Under the pieces are notes generated by a model that was not told the DNA's origin, made no database searches, and saw nothing but the letters and a program-made list of their open reading frames with translations. Positions 23,967 through 32,249 of a DNA stretch of 64,000 nt are shown here, piece by piece. The position numbers and the translations under genes are program-made. Every line of letters begins with the position of its first letter. The first letter of the stretch is position 1. The stretch lies in NCBI GenBank assembly GCA_035326425.1, contig DAOLFG010000018.1, forward strand, positions 10,684 through 74,683. Reading direction: 5' to 3'. Origin of the DNA: CALKJU01 sp035326425. GTDB lineage: Bacteria; Pseudomonadota; Alphaproteobacteria; Geminicoccales; Geminicoccaceae.

Positions 23967-25106
23967 ATGAGCATCGAGCTGGGCGTGAAGAGACGCCCGA
24001 ACGTCACTGTTGCCCTGCCGGGCCACAACCAGGCCGCCACCCGTCCGCCGGGCCTCGCGATCGCCGTGGTCGGCTGCGGCTACTGGGGCTCCAAGCATGT
24101 CCGCGTGCTCAGCACGCTGCCCGAGGTGGCCCGTGTCATCGTCGTCGACCCCAACCCCAAGGTGCGCGACGCCATCGTCGCCGCCTTTCCAGGGGTCGAG
24201 GGGGCGTCCGAGCTGCGCAACGCGCTGCCCAGCGTCCAGGCGGTGATCGTGGCGACACCGCCACGCGATCACGCCGAGGTGGCGCTGCAGGCGCTGCGCG
24301 CCGGCAGGCATGTGCTGATCGAGAAGCCGATCACCACCACGCTGGCCGAGGCGCGGACCCTGGTTGCCGAGGCCATGCAGCACGGTGCCGTGCTGATGGC
24401 GGGCCACACCTTCGAGTTCAACCCGGCGGTTCGCGAGCTGCGCCGCCGCATGGACGAAGGCGAGCTCGGCACGATCCACTACATCCACTCGGCGCGGCTC
24501 AACCTCGGGCTCTACCGCTCGGACGTGAACGTCGTGTGGGATCTGGCGCCCCACGACATCTCGATCATGAACTACCTGCTGCGCTCGACGCCGACGATGG
24601 TCGGCGCCTGGGGTTCGTCGCATGCCTGCGGCGACGTCAAGGATCTCGCCTACATCCGCCTGGAATACGGCCGGCGAAACGTGATGGGCTATGCCCACGT
24701 CTCCTGGCTCGACCCGCGCAAGGTGCGCCGCGTCACCGTCGTCGGCAGCCGCAAGATGGCGGTCTACGACGACCTCGCCGAGGAGCGTCTGCGCATCTTC
24801 GACTGCGGCGTCGAGGGCGGCCAGGACGGTGCCGACGGGCCGGCGCCGTTCGAGCGCCCGGTGTCCTACCGCTACGGCGACATCGTCTCCCCTCACATCC
24901 ATTTCGAGGAGCCGCTGGCGCTGGAGGACCGGCACTTCGTCGAATGCATCCGCAAGCGCGCGACGCCCAGCAGCGACGGCAACAGCGGCATGGCCGTGGT
25001 GGCCGTGCTGGAAGCGATCGACCGGGCGCTGGCGACCGGACGGGACCTGCCCGTCGACGCGCTCGACGCCGCCGTGGCGTCGCCCGAGCTTTCGCTCACC
25101 GCCTGA
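23967..25106 (+). CDS. Gfo/Idh/MocA-family NAD-dependent sugar oxidoreductase (WbpB-like)
   Basis: 379 residues: Rossmann motif VVGCGYWG at 34-41, the catalytic-lysine motif EKP at 119-121, and the C-terminal alpha/beta domain with HDISIMNYLL. This architecture oxidises a ring hydroxyl of a nucleotide sugar. WbpB does so at C3 of UDP-GlcNAcA before transamination. The adjacent aminotransferase and the upstream WbpA-like gene match that pathway. The first ~28 residues precede the Rossmann strand and are poorly conserved, so a later start is possible. Ends 10 bp before the aminotransferase. Confidence 0.82.
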   Translation: MSIELGVKRRPNVTVALPGHNQAATRPPGLAIAVVGCGYWGSKHVRVLSTLPEVARVIVVDPNPKVRDAIVAAFPGVEGASELRNALPSVQAVIVATPPRDHAEVALQALRAGRHVLIEKPITTTLAEARTLVAEAMQHGAVLMAGHTFEFNPAVRELRRRMDEGELGTIHYIHSARLNLGLYRSDVNVVWDLAPHDISIMNYLLRSTPTMVGAWGSSHACGDVKDLAYIRLEYGRRNVMGYAHVSWLDPRKVRRVTVVGSRKMAVYDDLAEERLRIFDCGVEGGQDGADGPAPFERPVSYRYGDIVSPHIHFEEPLALEDRHFVECIRKRATPSSDGNSGMAVVAVLEAIDRALATGRDLPVDALDAAVASPELSLTA

Positions 25107-25116
25107 GGCGACGATC

Positions 25117-26247
25117 ATGGCCATTCCGTTCCTCGACCTTCCCGCCATGCACGCCGAGGTGCGGGGCGAGCTGGATGCCGCCTGGCGCTCCGTCACGGCC
25201 AGCTGCGGCTTCATCGGCGGTGCGGCCGTCGAGCGCTTCGAGTCCGAATGGGCCGCCTATTGCGGCACCCGGCACTGCGTCGGTGTCAGCGACGGCACCG
25301 CCGCTCTGGAGCTGGCGCTGCGTGCCCTGGGCATCGGCGCCGGCGACGAGGTGATCGTCCCGGCCAACACCTTCATCGCCACGGTGGAGGCGGTCGTCGC
25401 CACCGGCGCCTCGCCGGTGATGGTCGATGTCGATCCGCGGACGCTGCTCCTGACCGCGGAGCATGTGGCGGCGGCCTGCACGCCGCGGACCGCCGCGGTG
25501 ATCCCGGTGCATCTGTTCGGCCAGCCGGTCGACATGGACGCCGTCTGCCGTGTCGCGGCGCGCGCCGGCATCTCGGTCATCGAGGACGCGGCGCAGGCGC
25601 ATGGCGCCACCTGGAAGGACCGACGCGCCGGCGGCCTCGCCGATATCGGCTGCTTCAGCTTCTACCCCGGCAAGAATCTGGGCGCCTTCGGCGACGCCGG
25701 CGCCGTCGTGACCAACCGCCGTGAGCTGGCGGAGCGAATCCGCGTCCTGGCCAACCACGGCCGCGACCTGAACGCCGGCGAACGGCATGTCCGCGTCGGC
25801 CGCAACCAGCGACTCGACGGGCTGCAGGCGGCGATCCTGTCGGCCAAGCTGCCGCGGCTCGAGGACTGGAACCGCGGCCGGCGCCGGGCGGCCGAAGCCT
25901 ATGGCCGGCTATTGGCCGGCCTGCCGGCCGAGATGGTGCGGGTGGCCGAGGGTGCGGTCAGCAGCCATCATCTGGCGGTAGTGCAGGTCGACGGCCGCGA
26001 CGCCGTGCGCCGCGCAATGGCCGAGCGCGGCATCGGCACCGGCATCCACTATGCCATCCCCTGCCACCGACAGCCCGCGCTCGCCGACCTTCCGACGGTC
26101 TCCCTGCCGGTGGTCGAGCGCGCTGCCGGCCGCATCCTTTCCCTGCCGATGTTCCCGCACCTGGACGACGCGCGCGTCGCCCGAGTCGTCGCCGCGCTGG
26201 CCGATGCGCTGGCTCCGTCGGCGCGGATGCTCGAGCCCGCAGGCTGA
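25117..26247 (+). CDS. DegT/DnrJ/EryC1-family PLP sugar aminotransferase (WbpE-like)
   Basis: 376-residue aminotransferase. Lys186 in FYPGKNLGAFGDAGAVV binds PLP; SDGTAALELALRALGIGAGDEV and the aspartate of EDAAQAHGA (157-158) are family hallmarks. It should add an amino group to the 3-keto UDP-sugar made by the preceding oxidoreductase, with glutamate as probable donor. The ATG at 25117 fits the common AIPFLDL start. In Pseudomonas the next step is N-acetylation by WbpD. No hexapeptide-repeat acetyltransferase is present here; instead a FemAB-like acyltransferase follows after 7 bp. Confidence 0.87.
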   Translation: MAIPFLDLPAMHAEVRGELDAAWRSVTASCGFIGGAAVERFESEWAAYCGTRHCVGVSDGTAALELALRALGIGAGDEVIVPANTFIATVEAVVATGASPVMVDVDPRTLLLTAEHVAAACTPRTAAVIPVHLFGQPVDMDAVCRVAARAGISVIEDAAQAHGATWKDRRAGGLADIGCFSFYPGKNLGAFGDAGAVVTNRRELAERIRVLANHGRDLNAGERHVRVGRNQRLDGLQAAILSAKLPRLEDWNRGRRRAAEAYGRLLAGLPAEMVRVAEGAVSSHHLAVVQVDGRDAVRRAMAERGIGTGIHYAIPCHRQPALADLPTVSLPVVERAAGRILSLPMFPHLDDARVARVVAALADALAPSARMLEPAG

Positions 26248-26254
26248 CCGGCGG

Positions 26255-27382
26255 ATGGGCCAGCTCGCCGGGATTCCGGCCCCGGTGGACGGCGCGGCGC
26301 GCGATGCGGCGGGAGACAGCCTCGAGGGGCCGGAGGCCGATACATGGGACCACTTTGTCGCAAGCGTGGCAGGCGACGTCACGCAGACCACGGCGTGGGG
26401 CCGCTCCAAGCAGGCGACGGGCTCATCGGTCGTGATGGCGATCTCGCGCGCCGAATCGGGCATTCGCGGCGGCGCGCTGATCCTCATCAAGCGCCTGGCA
26501 CGCTTTGTCGCCGTCGGCTACGTGGCGCGCGGGCCGTTGCTCCTGCCGTCCGCGACCGGCACGGACGTGGTGGCCGTGCTCGACGAGATCGAGCGCCAGG
26601 CCAGGCGTCGGGGGCTGTTGCATCTCGTCATCCAGCCGCCGCTCGGTGGCGATGCGATCGCCGCCGAGCTTGCCGCACGCGGCTACAGCTCCGATGCGCC
26701 GGAGGTGTCACCCGGCGCCACGCTGCTGATCGACCTCACCCAGGGAGCCGACGCCGTGCTGGCCGGCATGTCGCCCTCCCGGCGACGCAATGTCAGGCAG
26801 GCGACGCAGGGCGGTCTGGACGTCGGCTCCGGCGACCGCGACGACATCGAGCGCTTCCAGTCGCTGCACGCCAGCTCGGCCGGCCGGCAGGGGTTCCAGC
26901 CGCTTCCGACCAGCTACCTGTTCGCGCAATGGGATGCGTTGCGGCCGGCCTCCGCGGTCGAGCTGGTGACGGCCTCGCTCGCCGGCCGGACCATCGCCGG
27001 GATCTGGCTGACCGTCTGCCACGGCACGGTCACCTACCGGCTGCCGGGCTGGAGCGGCGAGGCGGCACGCCTGCAGCCCAACGTCGCCTGCCACTGGTAT
27101 GCGATCCGGCAGGCGATCGGGCGGGGCGACCACAGCTACGACCTCGGCGGAATCGACCGGAGCCTCGCCGCCGCCATTCTGCACGGCGAGCCCGGCCCGC
27201 CACACGGGCCGCAGACCCCGGCCGCGTTCAAGCTCGGCTTCGGCGGCGATCCGGTGCTGTTGCCACGCGCCTTTCAGCGGACGCTCAATCCGCTGGCGCG
27301 GCCATTGGTGCGCGCCGTCCTCGCCGGCTTCGGCGAGAGCCAGCTGCTGCGGGCATTCCTCAAGCGATTGCGCGCGTCATGA
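26255..27382 (+). CDS. FemAB/GNAT-fold acyltransferase (copy 1)
   Basis: 375-residue protein of the FemAB-like superfamily, which transfers amino-acyl or acyl groups to lipid-linked or nucleotide sugars. It has two tandem GNAT-like halves: an N-terminal one with GYVARGPLL and an LVIQPP strand, and a C-terminal one with SRRRNVRQA and SYDLGGID. The C-terminal tail RTLNPLARPLVR is shared exactly with the next paralogue. No signal peptide or helix pair is visible. It lies 7 bp after the aminotransferase, so it may acylate the new amino sugar. The alternative is a PEP-CTERM/EPS-associated FemAB of unknown role. Confidence 0.72.
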   Translation: MGQLAGIPAPVDGAARDAAGDSLEGPEADTWDHFVASVAGDVTQTTAWGRSKQATGSSVVMAISRAESGIRGGALILIKRLARFVAVGYVARGPLLLPSATGTDVVAVLDEIERQARRRGLLHLVIQPPLGGDAIAAELAARGYSSDAPEVSPGATLLIDLTQGADAVLAGMSPSRRRNVRQATQGGLDVGSGDRDDIERFQSLHASSAGRQGFQPLPTSYLFAQWDALRPASAVELVTASLAGRTIAGIWLTVCHGTVTYRLPGWSGEAARLQPNVACHWYAIRQAIGRGDHSYDLGGIDRSLAAAILHGEPGPPHGPQTPAAFKLGFGGDPVLLPRAFQRTLNPLARPLVRAVLAGFGESQLLRAFLKRLRAS

Positions 27383-27713
27383 GCGGCATGGCCGAATGGC
27401 TCGGTTTGGTTAGTCCGTACCGGAGGATGCGCTGTGGCGTCCCAACGGCACTGAAAGATTCGCCGACTTTCCTTTATAAATCCTTTCCGAGACGGCAAGC
27501 ATTCCGGCCAAAACTGAAAATAGACAAACATATGCCACGTAACTTTCCTGACGCGATCATGCGCGGTGCCGGCCCCACCGGCGGAAGCCACTTGGCGCGT
27601 CTTCGATGGACCATCGCATCTTTCCGGTCGACAGCATCCGTGGCTGCTTCTGCTGGCCGCCGTGGCAGCCTCAACTGTGCGGCAACAGCCGCCGAGATGT
27701 CTGCGAGGACACG
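27383..27713. promoter_or_regulatory. 331-bp intergenic region between two FemAB paralogues
   Basis: No supportable gene. About 27400-27560 is AT-rich with tttataaatcc and caaaactgaaaatagac stretches, unlike the flanking coding DNA, and is the likely promoter or leader of the second FemAB copy. The last ~110 bp are open in the frame of the next gene but lack family similarity, and GAGGA precedes the later ATG at 27714. Confidence 0.35.
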
Positions 27714-28844
27714 ATGACACCGCTGGCTCCCACACTCGAAGGCCGGGCGATACCGCGCCGGATCCGGACAACCGGCCAGCCGCTCGACGGGTCGCCCCCG
27801 CTGTCCTGGGATGCCATGGTGGCCGCCGCGGACGGCGACATCGTCCAGAGCTCGGCATGGGCGACCGCCAAGCGCGCCCTGGGCTTCGAGGCGCATCCGA
27901 TGACGGTGCGCGACCGCGAGGACGGCGTGCTGGGCTGCGCCCTGCTGCTGCTGCGCCGCTTCGGCCCGCTCGGCGCCGTCGGCTACATCGCCCGCGGGCC
28001 GTTGCTGGCGCCGGGCGCCGAAGCGCATTCGGCGCTGGTGCTCGACGAGATCGAGCGGGCGGCGCGGCGGCTGGCGGTCCGGCATCTCGTCGTCCAGCCG
28101 GCGGCCGGCGGGCGGGCGATGGCCGAGGCGCTGGCACTGCGAGGCTATACCGCGGACGCGCCCGAGGTGGCGCCCAGCGCCACGCTGCTGATCGACCTGA
28201 CGCAGACGGCGGACGACCTGCTGGGCGCCATGTCGTCGAGCGCCCGGCGCAGCATCCGCCAGGCCCAGCGCCGTGGCGTGTGGCTTCGGCACGGCGACGC
28301 CTCGGACCTCGAGACCTTCCATCGCCTGCATGCCGCGACGGCGGCGCGGCGCGGCTTCGCGCCGATGTCGATCGACTATCTGCGCCGTCACTGGGAGGCG
28401 CTGCGGCCGGCCGGCGCTGTCGAGATGATCTTCGCCTGCCACGAGGGCACACCGTTCGCGGCCGTCTGGCTCACCGCCTTCGCCGGCACCGCCACCGCCC
28501 GCCTGTCGGGCTGGACCGGCGAATGGTCGCACCTGCACGGCGGTGCCGCCTGCGAATGGGAGGCGATCCGCTGGGCCAAGGAAGCCGGCTGCAGGCTCTA
28601 TGACGCCGGCGGGGTCGACGCGGCGTTCGCGCGCATGATCCTGGCCGGCACGCCGATACCCGAGACGATGCTGCGGTCGCCCTCCGCCTACAAGGCGGCC
28701 TTCGGCGGCAGGGCGGTGCTGCTGCCCCGCGCTTGGCAACGGACGCTCAACCCGCTGGCACGGCCGCTGGTGCGGGGCCTGATGGCCGGGCTCGCCCGCA
28801 GCGACCGGCTGCGGGCATGCGTCGAACGGCTGCGCAAGGGCTGA
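27714..28844 (+). CDS. FemAB/GNAT-fold acyltransferase (copy 2)
   Basis: 376 residues, a close paralogue of copy 1 along its whole length: GYIARGPLL, the PSATLLIDLTQ strand, SARRSIRQAQRRG and RTLNPLARPLVR. GAGGA with 6 nt spacing selects the ATG at 27714 over an in-frame ATG at 27606. Its GGVD replaces the GGID of copy 1 in the C-terminal core. Followed after 4 bp by the initiating sugar transferase, so it belongs to the polymer assembly block. Tandem copies suggest two different acyl donors or acceptor sugars. Confidence 0.72.
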   Translation: MTPLAPTLEGRAIPRRIRTTGQPLDGSPPLSWDAMVAAADGDIVQSSAWATAKRALGFEAHPMTVRDREDGVLGCALLLLRRFGPLGAVGYIARGPLLAPGAEAHSALVLDEIERAARRLAVRHLVVQPAAGGRAMAEALALRGYTADAPEVAPSATLLIDLTQTADDLLGAMSSSARRSIRQAQRRGVWLRHGDASDLETFHRLHAATAARRGFAPMSIDYLRRHWEALRPAGAVEMIFACHEGTPFAAVWLTAFAGTATARLSGWTGEWSHLHGGAACEWEAIRWAKEAGCRLYDAGGVDAAFARMILAGTPIPETMLRSPSAYKAAFGGRAVLLPRAWQRTLNPLARPLVRGLMAGLARSDRLRACVERLRKG

Positions 28845-28848
28845 CCGC

Positions 28849-29520
28849 GTGATCCGCCATCTCACCACGCGGCCCTCACGCCGCCCGATCGCGAGCCCCG
28901 CATCGGTACCGCGCTGGAAGCGGGCGCTCGACCTCGGCGCGGGTGCGCTGGCGCTGGTGTTGCTGGCGCCCGTGATGCTGGTGGCAGCGGCGGCGGTCCG
29001 GTTGAGCAGCCCGGGCCCCGTGCTGTTCCGGCAGATCCGCATCGGCCTCGGCGAGCGGCCGTTCACGATGCTGAAGTTCAGGACGATGTATGTCGATGCC
29101 GACCACGCCGCCCAGAACGCGCTGAACCTGAGCGAGCTGCGCGGCGAGGCGGTGGCCGAGGCCGGGCTCTACCGGCTGGCCGTCGATCCCCGGATCACGC
29201 CGGTCGGGCGGATTCTGCGGCGCTACAGCATCGACGAGCTGCCGCAGCTGTTCAATCTGCTGCGCGGCGAGATGTCCCTGGTCGGGCCGCGGCCGGCGCT
29301 GCCCTGGGAGGTCGAGCTGTTCACGCCCGAGCAGCGCCGCCGCCACGCCTCGCTGCCCGGCCTCACCGGCCTCTGGCAGGTCAGCGGCCGCAACCGGCTC
29401 AGCATGCAGCAGATGCTCGATCTCGACCTCGCCTATGTCGAGCACTGCACGCTGGGCCAGGACATCGCGATCCTGATACGCACGCCGGCAGCCGTGCTGC
29501 TCGACCGCGCCACGCGCTGA
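28849..29520 (+). CDS. Undecaprenyl-phosphate sugar-1-phosphate transferase (bacterial sugar transferase family)
   Basis: 223-residue short polyprenyl-phosphate phosphoglycosyltransferase. One membrane segment (about 28-50, LDLGAGALALVLLAPVMLVAAAAV) is followed by the conserved cytosolic core: FRQIRIG, MLKFRTM with the Asp that follows, RYSIDELPQLFNLLRGEMS, LVGPRP, and PGLTGLWQVSGR. It lacks the multi-spanning N-terminal half of WcaJ-type enzymes. It would start repeat-unit synthesis on the lipid carrier at the cytoplasmic face. GTG start. Small gap (8 bp) to the glycosyltransferase. Confidence 0.9.
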   Translation: MIRHLTTRPSRRPIASPASVPRWKRALDLGAGALALVLLAPVMLVAAAAVRLSSPGPVLFRQIRIGLGERPFTMLKFRTMYVDADHAAQNALNLSELRGEAVAEAGLYRLAVDPRITPVGRILRRYSIDELPQLFNLLRGEMSLVGPRPALPWEVELFTPEQRRRHASLPGLTGLWQVSGRNRLSMQQMLDLDLAYVEHCTLGQDIAILIRTPAAVLLDRATR

Positions 29521-29528
29521 GGCCCGCC

Positions 29529-30473
29529 ATGACCGCCCTGCTCGTGGCCACCAACGGCGGACATCTGGCGCAGCTCGTCGAGCTCGCCGAGCGGATGCAC
29601 GGGATCGAGGCCGACCGGCTCTGGGTCACTTTCGATTCGCCGCAGAGCCGCTCGCTGCTGGCCGACCGTCGGCACCTGTTCATCCGCGAGATCGACGAGC
29701 GCGATGTGAGGGGCGTGCTGGCGGGCATGGCCTCCGCCCGGCAGCTGATGCGCGACATCGACGTCAGCGCGGTGGTGAGCACGGGCTCCGCGATCGCGCT
29801 GTCCTTCCTGCCGCTGGCGGCGATGCGCGGCATACCGGCACACTACATCGAGAGCTCGGCGCGTGTCGCCGGCCCGTCGCTGACCGGTCGGCTGCTCCAG
29901 CTCGTGCCGCGGGTCCGGCTCTACCGGCAATATCCGCATGCCGCGCGCGGGCGGTGGGGCTATGCCGGATCGGTGTTCGACGGCTTCGAGGCGAGGCCGG
30001 CGGCCGCCCGCGATGTCCGCCGCGTCGTCGTCACCGTCGGCAGCGGCGTTCACGGCTTCCGCCGCCTGATCGACCGCCTGCTCGCCATCCTGCCGGCCGG
30101 CCTCGACATTTTGTGGCAGACGGGCAGCACCGCCATCGATGGCCTGGGCATCGCAGCACGGCCGACCGTACCGGCAGCGGAGCTCCAGAGGGCCATCCGA
30201 GACGCCGACGTCGTGGTGGCCCATGCCGGCTGCGGCTCGGCGCTCACCGCACTGGCCGCCGGCAAGCTGCCGGTGCTGGTCGCCCGCGAGGGCCGCCACG
30301 GCGAGCTGGTGGACGAGCACCAGATGCAGCTCGCCGGCTGGCTCGGCCAGCGCGGCCTGGCGGTGCATCGCACTCCGGAGAGCCTCGGCTTCTCGGACCT
30401 GCTGGCGGCGGCGGCCCAGTCCGTCGGCCGCCGCGCCGATCCCCCCGCGATCCAGCTGGCGAGGACGCCATGA
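29529..30473 (+). CDS. Glycosyltransferase, Alg14-Alg13 fusion (GT28-like)
   Basis: 314 residues in two halves. The first (1-160) begins TALLVATNGGHLAQLVELAE, the Alg14/PssD-type acceptor-binding half, with STGSAIALSFLPLAA. The second (165-300) starts VVVTVGSG and has VVAHAGCGSALTALAAGKLPVLVAR, the Alg13/PssE/MurG-type UDP-sugar site. In many bacteria these halves are separate genes; here they are one polypeptide. It probably adds the second sugar, often a GlcA or GlcNAc type, to the lipid-linked unit. No membrane helix beyond a hydrophobic stretch in the first half. Overlaps the next gene (ATGA). Confidence 0.82.
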   Translation: MTALLVATNGGHLAQLVELAERMHGIEADRLWVTFDSPQSRSLLADRRHLFIREIDERDVRGVLAGMASARQLMRDIDVSAVVSTGSAIALSFLPLAAMRGIPAHYIESSARVAGPSLTGRLLQLVPRVRLYRQYPHAARGRWGYAGSVFDGFEARPAAARDVRRVVVTVGSGVHGFRRLIDRLLAILPAGLDILWQTGSTAIDGLGIAARPTVPAAELQRAIRDADVVVAHAGCGSALTALAAGKLPVLVAREGRHGELVDEHQMQLAGWLGQRGLAVHRTPESLGFSDLLAAAAQSVGRRADPPAIQLARTP

Positions 30474-31513
30474 ATGCACTGGCCCACGACGCGGTGCGCA
30501 TCCTGGACGCCGCGGCGCCCGAAATGCCGCCGGCCCATCCGATGGCCAGCCTGTTCACCTCGCCCGCCTGGATCGAGGCGCTGCGGGCAACCTACGGCTT
30601 CGAGGTCAAGGCATCGGCCCTGATCGAGGACGGCAGGGCCGTCTCGGCGATCCTGTTCAGCGTGATCGAGGATCTGCGCGGCCGGCGGGTGCTCTCGCTC
30701 CCCTTCTCGGACTATTGCGATCCGCTCGTCGACGACCCGGCGACCTGGCGGCGGCTGGCGGCGCCGCTGCTGGAGCTCGGTGCGCCGGTTCGCCTGCGGT
30801 GCCTGCGCAACGAGCTGCCCCTGGCCGACACCAGGTTCGCGCGCACCGGCACCGCGCTCTGGCATGCGACCGACCTCACGAGGCCCGAGGGCGAGATGTG
30901 GGCGGCCCTCGAGGGCCAGGCCCGGCAGAACGCCCGCAAGGCCGAGCGCGGCGGCGTCACGGTGCGCGAGAGCGACAGCCTGGACGACCTGCGTACCTTC
31001 CACCGCATGCACGCCCATGTGCGCAAGGGCAAGTACCGCCTGCTGGCCCAGCCCTTCGGGTTCTTCGAGAGCCTGCACGCGGCATTCGCTCCCGAGGGAC
31101 GGCTGGTGGTGATGCTGGCCGAGGCCGACGGCGTGCCGATCGCCGGCATCCTGTTCCTGATCCATGGCCACACGCTGTACTACAAGTTCAACGCCTCGCT
31201 CGAGCTGGCGCTGCGGCCGAACGACCTGCTGGCCTGGAGCGGCATGCGGATGGGCCGCCGGCGCGGCCTCGCGAGGCTGGACTTCGGGCTTTCCGACACC
31301 GCCCAGCCGGGGCTCGTCCGCTACAAGCGCAAGTTCGCCACCTACGAGCGCGAGATCGCGCTGCTGCAATGGACGCCCGAAGGGTACCGGCAGCCCGTGG
31401 CGGACGAGGCCGGACGCGTGCTCGGCCGGCTGACCCGGCTGATGACCGATCCGCGCGTTCCCGACGAGCTGAGCCTCGCCGCCGGCGACGACCTCTACCG
31501 CTTCTTCTGCTGA
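30470..31513 (+). CDS. FemAB/GNAT-fold acyltransferase (copy 3, divergent)
   Basis: 347 residues of the acetyltransferase-6/FemAB family, diverged from copies 1 and 2. Visible features: FTSPAWIEALRATYGFEV near the start, FSDYCDPL, the basic RQNARKAERGGV strand-loop typical of these enzymes, AGILFLIHGHTLYYKFNAS and YKRKFATYERE at the end. Proteins of this form sit in many EPS/PEP-CTERM loci. The ATG overlaps the glycosyltransferase stop, so it works in the same assembly line. The donor is unknown; acetyl-CoA and aminoacyl-tRNA are both possible. Confidence 0.72.
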   Translation: MNALAHDAVRILDAAAPEMPPAHPMASLFTSPAWIEALRATYGFEVKASALIEDGRAVSAILFSVIEDLRGRRVLSLPFSDYCDPLVDDPATWRRLAAPLLELGAPVRLRCLRNELPLADTRFARTGTALWHATDLTRPEGEMWAALEGQARQNARKAERGGVTVRESDSLDDLRTFHRMHAHVRKGKYRLLAQPFGFFESLHAAFAPEGRLVVMLAEADGVPIAGILFLIHGHTLYYKFNASLELALRPNDLLAWSGMRMGRRRGLARLDFGLSDTAQPGLVRYKRKFATYEREIALLQWTPEGYRQPVADEAGRVLGRLTRLMTDPRVPDELSLAAGDDLYRFFC

Positions 31514-31572
31514 GCTGCCCGATGAGCACGCCCATCGCCGGCCGTTCGACCCGCTGCCAAAGGACCTGAGCC

Positions 31573-32229
31573 ATGCGCGCCGAGCCCACGATCGAGCTGT
31601 CGCCGAGATTGGCCGGTGCCCATCTGCGCACCGTCGAGGCCACCCCGCGGCCGGAGCTGTCCCCGGCGCCGCAGGCCGCGCCCGCACCGCCCCGGTCGCT
31701 GGTCGGACTGCTGGCGCTGCTGGTCCTCCCGGCATTGCTGTGCGCCGCCGCGGCCTATGGCGGCGCCACCCTGCTCGACAAGGTCTATGCCGCCCGGACC
31801 GAGATCCTGTTCCACCTGACCCGCTCCGGCGACCAGGCCGAGCGGTTCCTCGCCACCCAGTCGGTGGTGGTGCGGAGCCGCACCGTCCTCGACCCGGTGG
31901 CGGCCGAGCTCGGCGTCCCGGCCGAGCGCATCGAGAAGAATCTCAGCGTCGACTTCCCCAAGAGCAGCGCCGTGATGCGCATCGAGTTCGCGACGCACAG
32001 CCAGACCGTGGCGCTCGACGTCATCCGGCTGGTGACCCAACGATACCTGCAGGCCCTGCGTCCGATCGAGGCGGCCGAAGGTGCGAGCCACCAGATCCTG
32101 GTCCCGCCCTTCCTGCTCGACGAGCCGGTCTGGCCGCGACCGCTGCAGGCGACGGCGCTGGGGGGCCTCATTGGCCTCGCCATCTCCGTCGGCCTGCTGG
32201 CCCTGCGTCAACAGCGCCGCCCGTCCTGA
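31573..32229 (+). CDS. Minimal Wzz-like chain-length/copolymerase protein
   Basis: 218 residues: a proline-rich cytosolic start, membrane helix 1 (about 43-65), a short periplasmic domain with TEILFHLTRSGDQAERFLATQS, a late proline (LDEPVWPRP) and membrane helix 2 (about 188-208). This is the topology of polysaccharide copolymerases, but the periplasmic part is only ~120 residues with no long coiled coil and no kinase domain. It could set polymer length with the polymerase two genes downstream. Family membership is inferred from layout more than from motif. Confidence 0.65.
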   Translation: MRAEPTIELSPRLAGAHLRTVEATPRPELSPAPQAAPAPPRSLVGLLALLVLPALLCAAAAYGGATLLDKVYAARTEILFHLTRSGDQAERFLATQSVVVRSRTVLDPVAAELGVPAERIEKNLSVDFPKSSAVMRIEFATHSQTVALDVIRLVTQRYLQALRPIEAAEGASHQILVPPFLLDEPVWPRPLQATALGGLIGLAISVGLLALRQQRRPS

Positions 32230-32249
32230 GCCGGCCGACGGCGACCGGG

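Noticed and set aside
27606..27713. 36-residue N-terminal extension of FemAB copy 2
   Set aside because: A good GAGGA site precedes the later ATG at 27714 and the extension has no counterpart in copy 1.
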